21,481 nt of DNA from a virus. Shown piece by piece: positions 13,222 to 20,847 of the stretch. The notes under the pieces were generated by a model. It searched no databases and was not told where the DNA came from. It worked only from the letters and a program-made list of their open reading frames with translations. Made by a program: the position numbers and the translations under genes. The stretch is from positions 1 through 21,481 of IMG/VR virus record IMGVR_UViG_3300025168_000800. The stretch is one strand, 5' to 3'. How positions within the stretch are numbered: position 1 is the first letter of the stretch; the number at the start of each line of letters is the position of its first letter.

Positions 13222-13709
13222 TGGCCTATCTCCCACCAAGTTGGTTTAGTTCTACCCTTTTCCCATTTAGCGTAACCTTTTTCATTAATAACATAATTAC
13301 GATAAGCGAGAATAGAGTCCTCGTTTCTGTACTCTTCTGGCATTGCCTGTGCTACCTCTGTCATAAAGCCTATTGGAATGTTCTTTGGCATGTCGTATAA
13401 CGCTTCACAGAATTTCCCCACACTCGCATGAGTGCGTTTGTAGCGGTAAGTGTATTCGTCACCTAACGCTATGAAGTGTCGATAAAGCCACGCGTAGTTT
13501 CCGCTACACTCTCTAACCCAACGAGTACATGGGTGATTCATATAAGCCTTCTTATATAAACCAGCCGCGTCTGCAAATTCATCTCCATCTAATAAACGAT
13601 GAGCTGTACACAACATCTGTGCCGTTTCTAAAGGCATTTTGACCAACATCTTATCGGGTTGCGCTTTAGCGGCTTCTACAGGGTCTTCACTAAAATAAAA
13701 TATATTCAT
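13209..13709 (-). CDS. Conserved phage protein, first gene of the modification operon
   Basis: A 166-residue protein of a phage family without a known function. The pattern is F-x-F-S-E-D-P-x-x-A-A (residues 3-13), then K-M-P-L-E-T-A-Q-M-L-C-T-A (residue 25 on), a central N-H-P-C-T-R-W-V-R-E-C, and Y-T-Y-R-Y-K-R-T-H. Conserved His, Cys, Asp and Lys suggest an enzyme or metal-binding protein. From memory similar proteins occur in many marine and enteric phages. It starts under promoter 13748-13777 with AGAAAGGAG 5 bases before the ATG, and leads the operon containing ADDT, synthase, Nmad1 and polymerase. Confidence 0.8.
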   Translation of the reverse strand: MNIFYFSEDPVEAAKAQPDKMLVKMPLETAQMLCTAHRLLDGDEFADAAGLYKKAYMNHPCTRWVRECSGNYAWLYRHFIALGDEYTYRYKRTHASVGKFCEALYDMPKNIPIGFMTEVAQAMPEEYRNEDSILAYRNYVINEKGYAKWEKGRTKPTWWEIGQCHL

Positions 13710-13747
13710 ACATTCTCCTTTCTGGTTAAGCTTTAATTAAGGGTTTT

Positions 13748-13777
13748 AATATACTTTACTTTTAAGTGCAAAGTAAA
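13748..13777 (-). promoter_or_regulatory. Sigma70-like promoter for the modification/polymerase operon
   Basis: On the minus strand TTTACT, an 18-base spacer, TATATT, in the gap before the 13709 gene. The spacer itself contains AAAGTAAAG; the -35 region is TCTTTACTTTGC. The upstream TACTGG block is absent. Confidence 0.55.
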
Positions 13778-13783
13778 GAACTT

Positions 13784-15280
13784 TTATATCTGGTAGTGGC
13801 GGGGCGTTTTAGGCTCAATTAGATATAGATTCTCTTTAGTTCGGGTTATCGCTACGTAAAAAACTCTGTTCTCATCATCAGGGTTTTGTTGGTAATTCTT
13901 ATAGACTCGTGTAGTTATGTCAGTAAGTAGCACTACGTTTGTAGCCTCTCCTCCCTTCGCCGCATGAATGGTTGACAACCGTATTCGGGGTTGCTTAGTT
14001 ATCTTCTCACCCCTACGTAACATCGCCCTTATGTAACTAATGTCACTAGGACTTAACAAAGTAAAAACGTCATACCATCTTCCGTCGGGTAGCTCAGGGA
14101 AATGGCTTTTCAAATCTTGATACTGTAGTATTGAGTTTGAATCTAACATATCAAGTTTCTTGGGTTTCTCAACTTTGATAAACTTTAATATGTTTGCGCA
14201 CTCAGTTAAGCCGATTGCGTCTCCCTTACCTAGACGTTCCCAAAAAATAACGGCTCTCACCTTGGCTTCTGAAATACTTGGTCGTCCTTTTACCTCGAAA
14301 AACCATCCTTCGTTTCTGCAGTATGCGTCTATATCCTCTAACAGATAATTAGTCCGTGCTAAAACTAACCAGTCCCCCTTCTCCATATCTACTAGCTCTA
14401 TGTTAGGCTCCCACCGAACTAATCCTTCTTCTTTTCGGGGAGTCCATTCTTTATGTATTCTCGATTGAACTTGCCCAATACATCGTTTAGCCAGTTCATG
14501 TACTGCAGACGGAACGCGGTAAGACTGTTTTAATATCATAGAATTTTTAGAATTGTTTATAAGATAGTCTACATCAGCCCCTGCCCATTTGTAGATAGCC
14601 TGATCATCGTCCCCTGCTACATAGATCTTTTTAGCTTTTTCTGCGACCTTACGAACCACCGCCCACTGCAAAGGAGACAAGTCTTGAGCCTCGTCTACAA
14701 ACATAACATCTAACGCCGGAACAGTTCCCTCTACCAAAAACTTGTGTAACATATCGGTATAGTCCACCAGCAGTCTGTCTTTCTTAAACAGCTCTAACCC
14801 TCTAGCAAAACGTTCTAACTCAAACCATCCCACAGCGTCCTCTACTTCATGCCATTGCTCTTTTAACGGTATGTTGCGAACCCTAGCTAAGTTCTCTATA
14901 AACGCTAATCGATCATCATGAGTCATGCCAAAGATATGTCCCTCGTCAGAGGTGGTTCTTCCTGTTAATCTTAAATTCATTTTTTCATTAAGATCTTTTA
15001 TGTCCGTATGGCTAACCACACTTTCCCGAGTCAACCCTAGTTGTCTGAATGCTAATGAATGTAGAGTTCTGAAGAAAGGTAAATCTCTATCACTAATATT
15101 AAACTTATTGACGGCTCTTTGTTTGCCTTCCGTTACCGCTTTCTTAGTGAACGTAAAGAACCCGATGTTCTCGGGTTGTGTCCCCTGCCCTAATTCATCC
15201 TCGATAAGACTGAGCAATGTAGTAGTTTTCCCTGTTCCAGGAGGTCCAAGAATAACTTGGGTGTGGGCTGGAAGAGTCAT
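13784..15280 (-). CDS. UvrD/Rep-like SF1 DNA helicase
   Basis: A 498-residue superfamily 1A helicase that should unwind DNA 3' to 5' using ATP. Motif I G-P-P-G-T-G-K-T-T (12-20), Ia F-F-T-F-T-K-K-A (41-48), II V-D-E-A-Q-D (195-200), III G-D-D-D-Q-A-I-Y-K-W (223-232), IV S-Y-R-V-P (near 253), V T-I-H-A-A-K-G (near 439), VI Y-V-A-I-T-R-T-K (near 476). It lacks the long inserted domains of bacterial UvrD, as in short phage helicases. Its start overlaps the AlkB stop by ATGA. It is the last gene of the replication operon and probably the replicative or repair helicase. Confidence 0.95.
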   Translation of the reverse strand: MTLPAHTQVILGPPGTGKTTTLLSLIEDELGQGTQPENIGFFTFTKKAVTEGKQRAVNKFNISDRDLPFFRTLHSLAFRQLGLTRESVVSHTDIKDLNEKMNLRLTGRTTSDEGHIFGMTHDDRLAFIENLARVRNIPLKEQWHEVEDAVGWFELERFARGLELFKKDRLLVDYTDMLHKFLVEGTVPALDVMFVDEAQDLSPLQWAVVRKVAEKAKKIYVAGDDDQAIYKWAGADVDYLINNSKNSMILKQSYRVPSAVHELAKRCIGQVQSRIHKEWTPRKEEGLVRWEPNIELVDMEKGDWLVLARTNYLLEDIDAYCRNEGWFFEVKGRPSISEAKVRAVIFWERLGKGDAIGLTECANILKFIKVEKPKKLDMLDSNSILQYQDLKSHFPELPDGRWYDVFTLLSPSDISYIRAMLRRGEKITKQPRIRLSTIHAAKGGEATNVVLLTDITTRVYKNYQQNPDDENRVFYVAITRTKENLYLIEPKTPRHYQI

Positions 15281-15864
15281 AAGCCACTTCTAAACGTTAA
15301 ACTAACTCGTCTTTTTGCTCCAAAATCTATCGAAGGAATCGAGTGAGTGCTCGTCATTTGAGAGCGTCCATCGAACATATACACGTCACCATCCTCTAAT
15401 AGAAAGTTTCGAGTAACTGGAGTCCACTTGGTTTTAAAATCTAGTGTCTCACTTGTGTTACTTTCTTCTTTAATTTCCCTGCCATACTCACGCCACTCTA
15501 ATAACCTAGTTCCTCCAAACGAAATACCTAAAACAATATCGTCTAAGGTAGGTACTGTGTCTGAGTGGTGAGGGATACACACATCTCCTGTTTCATATAA
15601 ACCACATAAACAAAAAGTAAACTCTATAGGACGATCCAGTAGTTTTGAAGCCCACTTCTCTGCTTTAATTTTAATGTATTTTATTGGTGCCGTCCATGGC
15701 TCAGGTTTGTATAGTTTCCCTGCGTAGTTAAACTCAGAAACACCATAGCCCTTGGTCGGCCTACCCTGGACTAGTTCATTATTGAACTCGCGTACCGTAG
15801 GTCGATCCCACCCAATGATGTAAGGGTCATCTCCTTCAAATACATTTTTAGCGAAAGTTTTCAT
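15277..15864 (-). CDS. AlkB-like 2-oxoglutarate/Fe(II) dioxygenase
   Basis: A 195-residue AlkB-type oxygenase. It oxidises alkyl groups on nucleic-acid bases using iron and 2-oxoglutarate. Iron ligands are H100-x-D102 and H174; the 2-oxoglutarate/substrate arginines are R186 and R192 in R-V-S-L-T-F-R, the same spacing as E. coli AlkB. A hydrophobic I-V-L-G-I-S-F-G-G-T-R follows the first ligands. It overlaps both neighbours by ATGA, within a primase-helicase operon. The simple role is repair of 1-methyladenine and 3-methylcytosine in phage DNA. Action on a modified base is an alternative given the nearby modification genes. Confidence 0.93.
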   Translation of the reverse strand: MKTFAKNVFEGDDPYIIGWDRPTVREFNNELVQGRPTKGYGVSEFNYAGKLYKPEPWTAPIKYIKIKAEKWASKLLDRPIEFTFCLCGLYETGDVCIPHHSDTVPTLDDIVLGISFGGTRLLEWREYGREIKEESNTSETLDFKTKWTPVTRNFLLEDGDVYMFDGRSQMTSTHSIPSIDFGAKRRVSLTFRSGL

Positions 15865-17384
15865 AATAAATTATCGTTAAATTCGGGTAAGTTATGTGAC
15901 TCAGTTTGTGCTTTAAACTCTTCAATAAACCAAACGTTCACTCCTTTCCCTTTTATGTTGAAAAAATGAGGCTCTCCTTCTAACTGTTTTAACTTAGACG
16001 TTAACTTGTTTCGTTGGTACTCCTTGAAGTTATTTCGGTGGAGGTAGTCCATCAAATCCAGTAGCCTGAAATAAGTTCGGCCTCTTTCTGTCCACGGTTT
16101 ATGTAGAAGTAACTCGTCTCTCTCTCTCGCAGGTCTCTCGGTACAGAAGGCTTCTAACAACTCCATGAAGTGTCCTTCCGTAGAACTTTCTTTAGGAACC
16201 TCTACTATCGTTATCGCATCTAATAGCTGTTGTATAATTTGATTCCAAACGTTCTCCTTCACCTTAGGAGGGATCTTATTCAAAGCGTCCATACACTTAC
16301 GCTGAAATCTATTTTGGTTTAATAGATCATCGGTCTCTAACTCTAATCGACCTCCCTCAACATCCAGGAACCATATGGGAGGGTCACTGTCCTGCTTAGT
16401 GAGGTTACTGAACAACGGTGTTCCTCCGTTAGCCCCTATACCAAACTTGCGAGTCCTACACAACGGACTGTTACAGTGACTAGAGATAGGCTGATCATTA
16501 CACTTATAGAAGTAGTCTTTTCTCTGCAACTGTTTAGCAACTGTCAGAACTTCTTGCGCTCCTAGTGGAGGTTGCATATATTTTATATTTACATCCTCTA
16601 ACCGCTTTTCCCAATCATCCGCAAACTTCTTCCTCAAGAAAACTCCGACACTAAACAGACCTGAGTTTCGTGATCCTTTAGGAAACCCCTGTACAACTAA
16701 ATGCTGTATACACGGAGGTGCTTGATCTAACCACTCTAAGCCTTCGTTTAACGGACTGGCTTCTAACTTCCCTAATTCACTGGGCGTTAACTCTATTTCT
16801 TTTGCGTACTTTAAAAATTCTTCAGGTGTTAATGCCTTACCTTTTGTACTGTATGCGTATCGGGTAGAGTTTTCCCCACCAAAATACGGCATGTTTAAGG
16901 TGCTTCCCCTGTCTCCTCGATCTAATAAAAGCTTGGTTTGTTTTGGAAATATCTCCACCTGTCCGTAACCGATTGCCGCCGCAACTTGTCTTAATTTTCT
17001 CTGTAATACTGATGCGGCTACGGGTTCGGTCAGGAACAAGTAGATGTGTGCTCCACCGCTTTTACTACGGCAAAGAACTAACGGTAATTTTTGCTTCGCT
17101 ATCTTTATCGCTAAATCTTTTAAATCTAGCTGATACTCGTCAACGTCAATAGCTCCCCACACACAGTTATTGTGTTCATCTATGGGGACAATGCCTACGC
17201 TCTGATGCCCCGACAAGTGACCGTCCCATAACTTTAGAAGATCTGTATCAGACAACTCCTTAGATATAGTAATGTTTTTGCCACTTGCCTTGCCATCTTC
17301 CCTAGTTTCATTGTTAGCTGTGAAAGTCCCATACGCTTGACGCAGTCCAGCATAGCGTACAGCAAACTCCTCTGCTAACGACAT
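15861..17384 (-). CDS. TOTE-type archaeo-eukaryotic primase
   Basis: A 507-residue AEP-superfamily primase of the kind found in TOTE conflict systems and many marine phages. The catalytic site is D80-V-D82 (motif I), S107-K-S-G-G-A-H113 (motif II) and E144 in V-E-I-F-P-K-Q (motif III). A Cys cluster (C295, C304, C309 in Y-K-C then S-S-H-C-N-S-P-L-C-R-T-R-K-F-G) resembles the zinc element that follows the AEP domain. The rest is helical and may bind helicase or template. AAGGAG lies upstream of the ATG. It should lay down primers for the family A polymerase. Confidence 0.9.
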   Translation of the reverse strand: MSLAEEFAVRYAGLRQAYGTFTANNETREDGKASGKNITISKELSDTDLLKLWDGHLSGHQSVGIVPIDEHNNCVWGAIDVDEYQLDLKDLAIKIAKQKLPLVLCRSKSGGAHIYLFLTEPVAASVLQRKLRQVAAAIGYGQVEIFPKQTKLLLDRGDRGSTLNMPYFGGENSTRYAYSTKGKALTPEEFLKYAKEIELTPSELGKLEASPLNEGLEWLDQAPPCIQHLVVQGFPKGSRNSGLFSVGVFLRKKFADDWEKRLEDVNIKYMQPPLGAQEVLTVAKQLQRKDYFYKCNDQPISSHCNSPLCRTRKFGIGANGGTPLFSNLTKQDSDPPIWFLDVEGGRLELETDDLLNQNRFQRKCMDALNKIPPKVKENVWNQIIQQLLDAITIVEVPKESSTEGHFMELLEAFCTERPARERDELLLHKPWTERGRTYFRLLDLMDYLHRNNFKEYQRNKLTSKLKQLEGEPHFFNIKGKGVNVWFIEEFKAQTESHNLPEFNDNLL

Positions 17385-17398
17385 ACAATATCTCCTTG

Positions 17399-18172
17399 TT
17401 AGATAGTGTCGTTAACAACATCATTTTGCTGCTCTTGCTTAACATCAACATCACCAGTTCGGGCGGCAGACATAAACTCTTTAGCCATCATAGCTATCGG
17501 CATGGCTGTCGCACTTTCTTGGTTAATGCTATAGGCATTCCAACTACCTTTGTCATTGGACTGAGTAGTGGAGGTTAGTTTATAAGTATACGCAAACATA
17601 GGAGCCTCTACGGAATCTCCCTTAGAGTTCAATACTCTAGCCATTCGTAGCATCGTAAGCCACTTCCTAGAAACACCTAGCTGTGTTGAAGTGAAGGCGA
17701 GAACTGCTTGTTGTGCCGTGTCCTCTTTTACAACTAAAACAAAGAACTGAGCAGTCTCTACGATCTCATTACCCTCGGCAGTGTAGTACCGTCGAGACTC
17801 AGCATCTCGAGTACACTTAGAAAGTATAGATATATCGTGTCCTGCATTAATTAAACCACCGCCCTTCTCTCTAGGGATCCACTCGATGTACTTCTTGTTA
17901 TACGCACAAGGAACTATAGAAAGACCTTGTTCGCCATCGAACGCTTCTCCAGTGACCGTGTTATAAAGATCACCTGCACTAGCCCCTGCCACATAACTTC
18001 CGTGCGTCTTGATTAGCTGGGGTGACATAGGCTGTAGAACACGAATAAAAGGGATTGCGAAATCCTCTGTCGTTGTTTCTTCTAGCCCAGTACCGCCTGA
18101 TAATAAAGTATCGTCAAACGTGCTCATTGCTGTAGCGTTAACTTCTGCCACTTCATTTTTATTCTCTGACAT
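17399..18172 (-). CDS. Conserved phage protein, putative ssDNA-binding/annealing
   Basis: A 257-residue acidic-tailed protein immediately before the primase. The C-terminus is Gln/Asp/Asn rich (Q-E-Q-Q-N-D-V-V-N-D), like the flexible acidic tails of ssDNA-binding proteins, and the core reads as a beta-rich fold with an F-V-L-V-V strand and a conserved P-F-I-R-V-L-Q-P-x-S-P-Q near residues 45-56. From memory, similar proteins in phages are next to recombination or replication genes; I do not know a confirmed function. I chose the ATG at 18172 (M-S-E-N) because AAAAAGGAT lies upstream; the longer start at 18241 would overlap the previous gene by 65 bases. Confidence 0.65.
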   Translation of the reverse strand: MSENKNEVAEVNATAMSTFDDTLLSGGTGLEETTTEDFAIPFIRVLQPMSPQLIKTHGSYVAGASAGDLYNTVTGEAFDGEQGLSIVPCAYNKKYIEWIPREKGGGLINAGHDISILSKCTRDAESRRYYTAEGNEIVETAQFFVLVVKEDTAQQAVLAFTSTQLGVSRKWLTMLRMARVLNSKGDSVEAPMFAYTYKLTSTTQSNDKGSWNAYSINQESATAMPIAMMAKEFMSAARTGDVDVKQEQQNDVVNDTI

Positions 18173-18176
18173 AATC

Positions 18177-18755
18177 TTAATCCTTTTTAATAGTTGCTTT
18201 AGTGCCAATGTAGATGCCGAAAGGCTCGGTTGGTACGTCATTGCCCGAAGTGAATTGCTCTCTAACGAAAGCTTTCAGTGTGCTTGGGTGAACGCTTTGG
18301 CGTACCTCAGGAGATAATCCCCTAGCCTGTAAAGCCGAAACAGTTTGATCGACTACTTCAATCTCCTCACGCCCGAACTTTAAAAGAACCTCGTTCTTTA
18401 TCAGCCCTTCATGACCGTTAGATACTAGCCATTCATACGCTTTTTCTTGATTTGCCCTGGATATGTGAGCATTATAAAACTCATTAATAGAGATTTTTTC
18501 TCCAGTGGTGAGTGTTATTTGAGTAAGCCCTGCTGATTGCATCGCATCAGGTAACTCGTTCTCCGCAGTCAAACGAAGTTCTTCCTTTTTAGCTTTTAAT
18601 CCAGCTTCAAGCTCAGCTACTTCTATAGCAAGTTTCAACTGTTTATTAGCTAGTTTGGAAACGATAGAGAGTTCCCCATCGGTAGCATCGTTTGCCCATT
18701 CCTGAACATCTGTTGTACCGACTAAGTCCTCAAAGGTTGGTTTATTATCACTCAT
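18177..18755 (-). CDS. Conserved phage protein with coiled coil
   Basis: A 192-residue protein. Residues 35-70 form an amphipathic helix, then come L-P-D-A-M-Q-S-A-G and a strand (I-T-L-T-T-G-E-K-I-S-I), then helices with G-H-E-G-L-I-K-N-E, and a C-terminal H-P-S-T-L-K-A-F-V-R-E-Q segment. From memory this belongs to a widespread phage family that sits just upstream of the ssDNA-binding-like gene, with no established activity. AGAAAGGAG precedes the ATG by 6 bases and the start overlaps the previous gene by 8. Position suggests replication or recombination. Confidence 0.72.
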   Translation of the reverse strand: MSDNKPTFEDLVGTTDVQEWANDATDGELSIVSKLANKQLKLAIEVAELEAGLKAKKEELRLTAENELPDAMQSAGLTQITLTTGEKISINEFYNAHISRANQEKAYEWLVSNGHEGLIKNEVLLKFGREEIEVVDQTVSALQARGLSPEVRQSVHPSTLKAFVREQFTSGNDVPTEPFGIYIGTKATIKKD

Positions 18756-19074
18756 CTATTTCTCCTTTCTGGTGGATGTTAATATCAACGGGATAGTATA
18801 AGCCTTCTTGCCTATCCCACTTTAGGATACTATATTTACCGTTATTAAAAAATGCAGCGATAGAACACGCTACGCCAATGGCGGCAGGATCACCAATTAA
18901 TAGTAAGTAATCCCCATCTGTATAGTCGTGTAGAATGCTTTTCATCCTACGTACAGACGGTGATGCGCTTAACATTATTTGGGTGTTGGAAGGTAATAAA
19001 ACTTTAAAATCACCATACTGTCTGGCTGATGTTATATTCCGTCCCTGAACTTCTTGTACGACAAAAACTGTCAC
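18748..19074 (-). CDS. Conserved small phage protein (108 aa, GTG start)
   Basis: A 108-residue protein leading the replication operon. Its sequence has V-V-Q-E-V-x-G-R-N-I, then P-S-V-R-R-M-K-S, then G-D-Y-L-L-L-I-G-D-P-A-A-I-G-V-A, then L-K-W-D-R-Q-E. From memory this pattern appears in small proteins of marine podoviruses, function unknown. The start is GTG, selected because AGAAAGGAG sits 6 bases before it and a promoter lies at 19105-19133. It overlaps the next gene by 8 bases. Confidence 0.78.
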   Translation of the reverse strand: MTVFVVQEVQGRNITSARQYGDFKVLLPSNTQIMLSASPSVRRMKSILHDYTDGDYLLLIGDPAAIGVACSIAAFFNNGKYSILKWDRQEGLYYPVDINIHQKGEIDE

Positions 19075-19104
19075 TTTTTTCTCCTTTCTAGTAGTAGGTT
19101 TTTT

Positions 19105-19133
19105 ATAATATATAGCAATACCGGCAAAGTAAA
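19105..19133 (-). promoter_or_regulatory. Sigma70-like promoter for the replication operon
   Basis: On the minus strand TTTACT, 17-base spacer, TATTAT, about 30 bases before the GTG of the 19074 gene. It shares the -35 and following bases with the TACTGG-type promoters but lacks TACTGG itself. Confidence 0.6.
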
Positions 19134-19142
19134 GTTATATAG

Positions 19143-19219
19143 TTATTAACGATATGTAGTTTTGAAAATTAAATCTTTTTTGTAAAAAACTTTAGGAGAA
19201 CATCTAATATCGTTAATAA
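19143..19219. repeat. 13-bp perfect inverted repeat in the divergent region
   Basis: TTATTAACGATAT at 19143-19155 and its exact reverse complement at 19207-19219, 51 bases apart. The arms lie between the divergent promoters, so they could be two operators for one regulator, allowing looping, or part of an origin. Confidence 0.7.
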
Positions 19220-19270
19220 TCTAATACTGATTTTAATTAAACACAGTGTTTTAGAGACTTTACGATTATT

Positions 19271-19330
19271 AGATTTTAGATTTAAAATATTACTTATGAG
19301 TGATTCTATTAGAGGGCATAAGGAAAGTAT
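19271..19330 (+). promoter_or_regulatory. Upstream module shared with terminase gene (right copy)
   Basis: Plus-strand counterpart of 1324-1384. The 21-base end block at 19310-19330 matches the left copy at 19 of 21 positions, and the AGATTTT and ATTAC-N3-TGAGT blocks keep the same order and almost the same spacing. It lies about 75 bases before the helicase start. Confidence 0.6.
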
Positions 19331-19341
19331 TAGCTTGGTCT

Positions 19342-19370
19342 TTAATTTATATAGTTTTGTAATATATAAT
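19342..19370 (+). promoter_or_regulatory. Probable rightward promoter for the SNF2 gene
   Basis: A perfect TATAAT lies at 19365-19370, 34 bases before the start codon, with a poor -35 (TTAATT, 17-base spacer). A weak -35 would fit activation from the adjacent shared module. Confidence 0.45.
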
Positions 19371-19404
19371 GGGGTATAGAAATCAGAAAGGATAAGCATA
19401 GAAT

Positions 19405-20847
19405 ATGAAGTATAAATTTAAAACAGAACCCTATGATCACCAGTTATTAGCATTAACTAAATCCTGGAATAAGAAAGAATACGCTTATTTTATGGAAATG
19501 GGGACGGGTAAATCTAAGGTACTAATAGACAATATTTCTTTATTATATGATAAAGGAGGAATCAATGCGGCTGTTATAATAGCTCCTAAAGGAGTGTATA
19601 GGAACTGGTCAGAAAAAGAAATACCCGCACATATGCCAGACCACATAGAAAAACATATTGCAGTGTGGACTCCGTCACCTAACTTAAAACAAAAAAGAGA
19701 ACTAACAAAATTATTTGAAGTAAGGCATGATCTGAAAATATTAATTATTAATGTAGAAGCTTTCAGCACTAAGAAAGGTGTAGCTTTTGTTGAAAAGTTT
19801 ATACTCTCGCACAACGTATTAATAGCTGTTGATGAGTCTACTACGATTAAGAATCCGCGAGCACAAAGAACAAAGAACCTATTGAAATTAGCAGTTAACA
19901 GTAAGTATCGTAGAATCTTAACAGGCTTTCCAGTTACTCAGTCACCCATGGATTTATATAGTCAAAGCACTTTCTTATCTCCGGACCTATTAGGATACAC
20001 CTCTTTCTATTCTTTTCAAAACAGATATGCACAGCTTGTAAATAGAAAAATGGGGGCTAGAACGTTTAGACAGGTTGTTGGTTATCAAAACTTAGAAGAA
20101 TTAACTCGAAATGTAAATGAGTTCTCCTATAGAGTGCTAAAAAAAGAATGCTTAGATCTTCCGGATAAAGTATATCAAAGACGAGAGGTAGAACTAACCT
20201 CAGAACAAAAGAAGGTGTATAAAGAACTTCAAGACTACGCTACGGCTGAGTTAGACTCTCGCGACATCGTTAGTGTTACTTCGGTGCTTACTCAGATATT
20301 ACGACTACACCAAGTGGTCTGTGGTTTTGTTAAGAACGATGAAGGAATTGAAGTCGAAGTTAAAAGTAATCGTTTAGATGAACTAATAGATATATTGCAA
20401 GAAGTACAGGGTAAAACAATCATCTGGGCTAACTACCAATATGATATTAAAAGAATATTAAAAACATTACACAACATCGCAGGGGTTGATAGTGTAGCTA
20501 CTTACTATGGTGAAACCCCCGATGAAGAACGTCAAGAAATAATAAGAAGATTCCAAGACCCTAACTCTGCGTTGATCTATCTTATTAGTAACACACAAAC
20601 AGGGGGTTACGGTATCACCCTCACCGAAGCAAGCAACGTTATCTATTACTCTAATAACTATGACTTAGAAAAACGGTTACAGTCGGAGGATCGTGCTCAT
20701 CGAATAGGGCAAACCAACAAGGTAACGTATATTGATTTAGTTGCTAAAGGAACCGTTGATGAAAAAATTGTAAAAGCGTTACGCAACAAATTAAACCTCG
20801 CCCAAGAAGTATTGGGCGACGAAAAATGGAAAGACTGGATCGGTTAG
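19405..20847 (+). CDS. SNF2-family helicase/ATPase
   Basis: A 480-residue two-lobed SF2 ATPase of the SNF2 (DEAD/DEAH-like) family that moves on duplex DNA. Motif I M-E-M-G-T-G-K-S (30-37), motif II A-V-D-E-S (141-145), motif III region L-T-G-F-P-V-T (172-178), and the C-terminal S-E-D-R-A-H-R-I-G-Q-T (motif VI, near 430-440) with T-V-D-E-K-I. Motif II reads D-E-S-T, a DExx variant. It is the only plus-strand gene here and has AGAAAGGAT upstream of the ATG. Its stop overlaps that of the next gene in opposite orientation by four bases. Phage SNF2 proteins may aid replication, recombination or transcription; the role is not known here. Confidence 0.94.
   Translation: MKYKFKTEPYDHQLLALTKSWNKKEYAYFMEMGTGKSKVLIDNISLLYDKGGINAAVIIAPKGVYRNWSEKEIPAHMPDHIEKHIAVWTPSPNLKQKRELTKLFEVRHDLKILIINVEAFSTKKGVAFVEKFILSHNVLIAVDESTTIKNPRAQRTKNLLKLAVNSKYRRILTGFPVTQSPMDLYSQSTFLSPDLLGYTSFYSFQNRYAQLVNRKMGARTFRQVVGYQNLEELTRNVNEFSYRVLKKECLDLPDKVYQRREVELTSEQKKVYKELQDYATAELDSRDIVSVTSVLTQILRLHQVVCGFVKNDEGIEVEVKSNRLDELIDILQEVQGKTIIWANYQYDIKRILKTLHNIAGVDSVATYYGETPDEERQEIIRRFQDPNSALIYLISNTQTGGYGITLTEASNVIYYSNNYDLEKRLQSEDRAHRIGQTNKVTYIDLVAKGTVDEKIVKALRNKLNLAQEVLGDEKWKDWIG
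20799..20818. terminator. Possible hairpin terminator within SNF2 3' end
   Basis: Perfect 7-bp stem CGCCCAA / TTGGGCG with a 6-base loop. On the minus strand it is followed by AGGTTTAATTT, a weak T-tract. It could end the leftward virion transcript, since the converging genes leave no intergenic space for a terminator. Confidence 0.35.

Larger units (their letters stand above)
19075..19404. other. 330-base AT-rich divergent intergenic region
   Basis: This gap separates leftward and rightward transcription. It holds the leftward promoter (19105-19133), a 13-bp inverted repeat (19143-19155 and 19207-19219), the shared upstream module (19271-19330) and a probable rightward promoter (19342-19370). 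It is strongly AT-rich, with no ORF supported. An origin of replication or an early/late switch is plausible but not shown. Confidence 0.6.
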
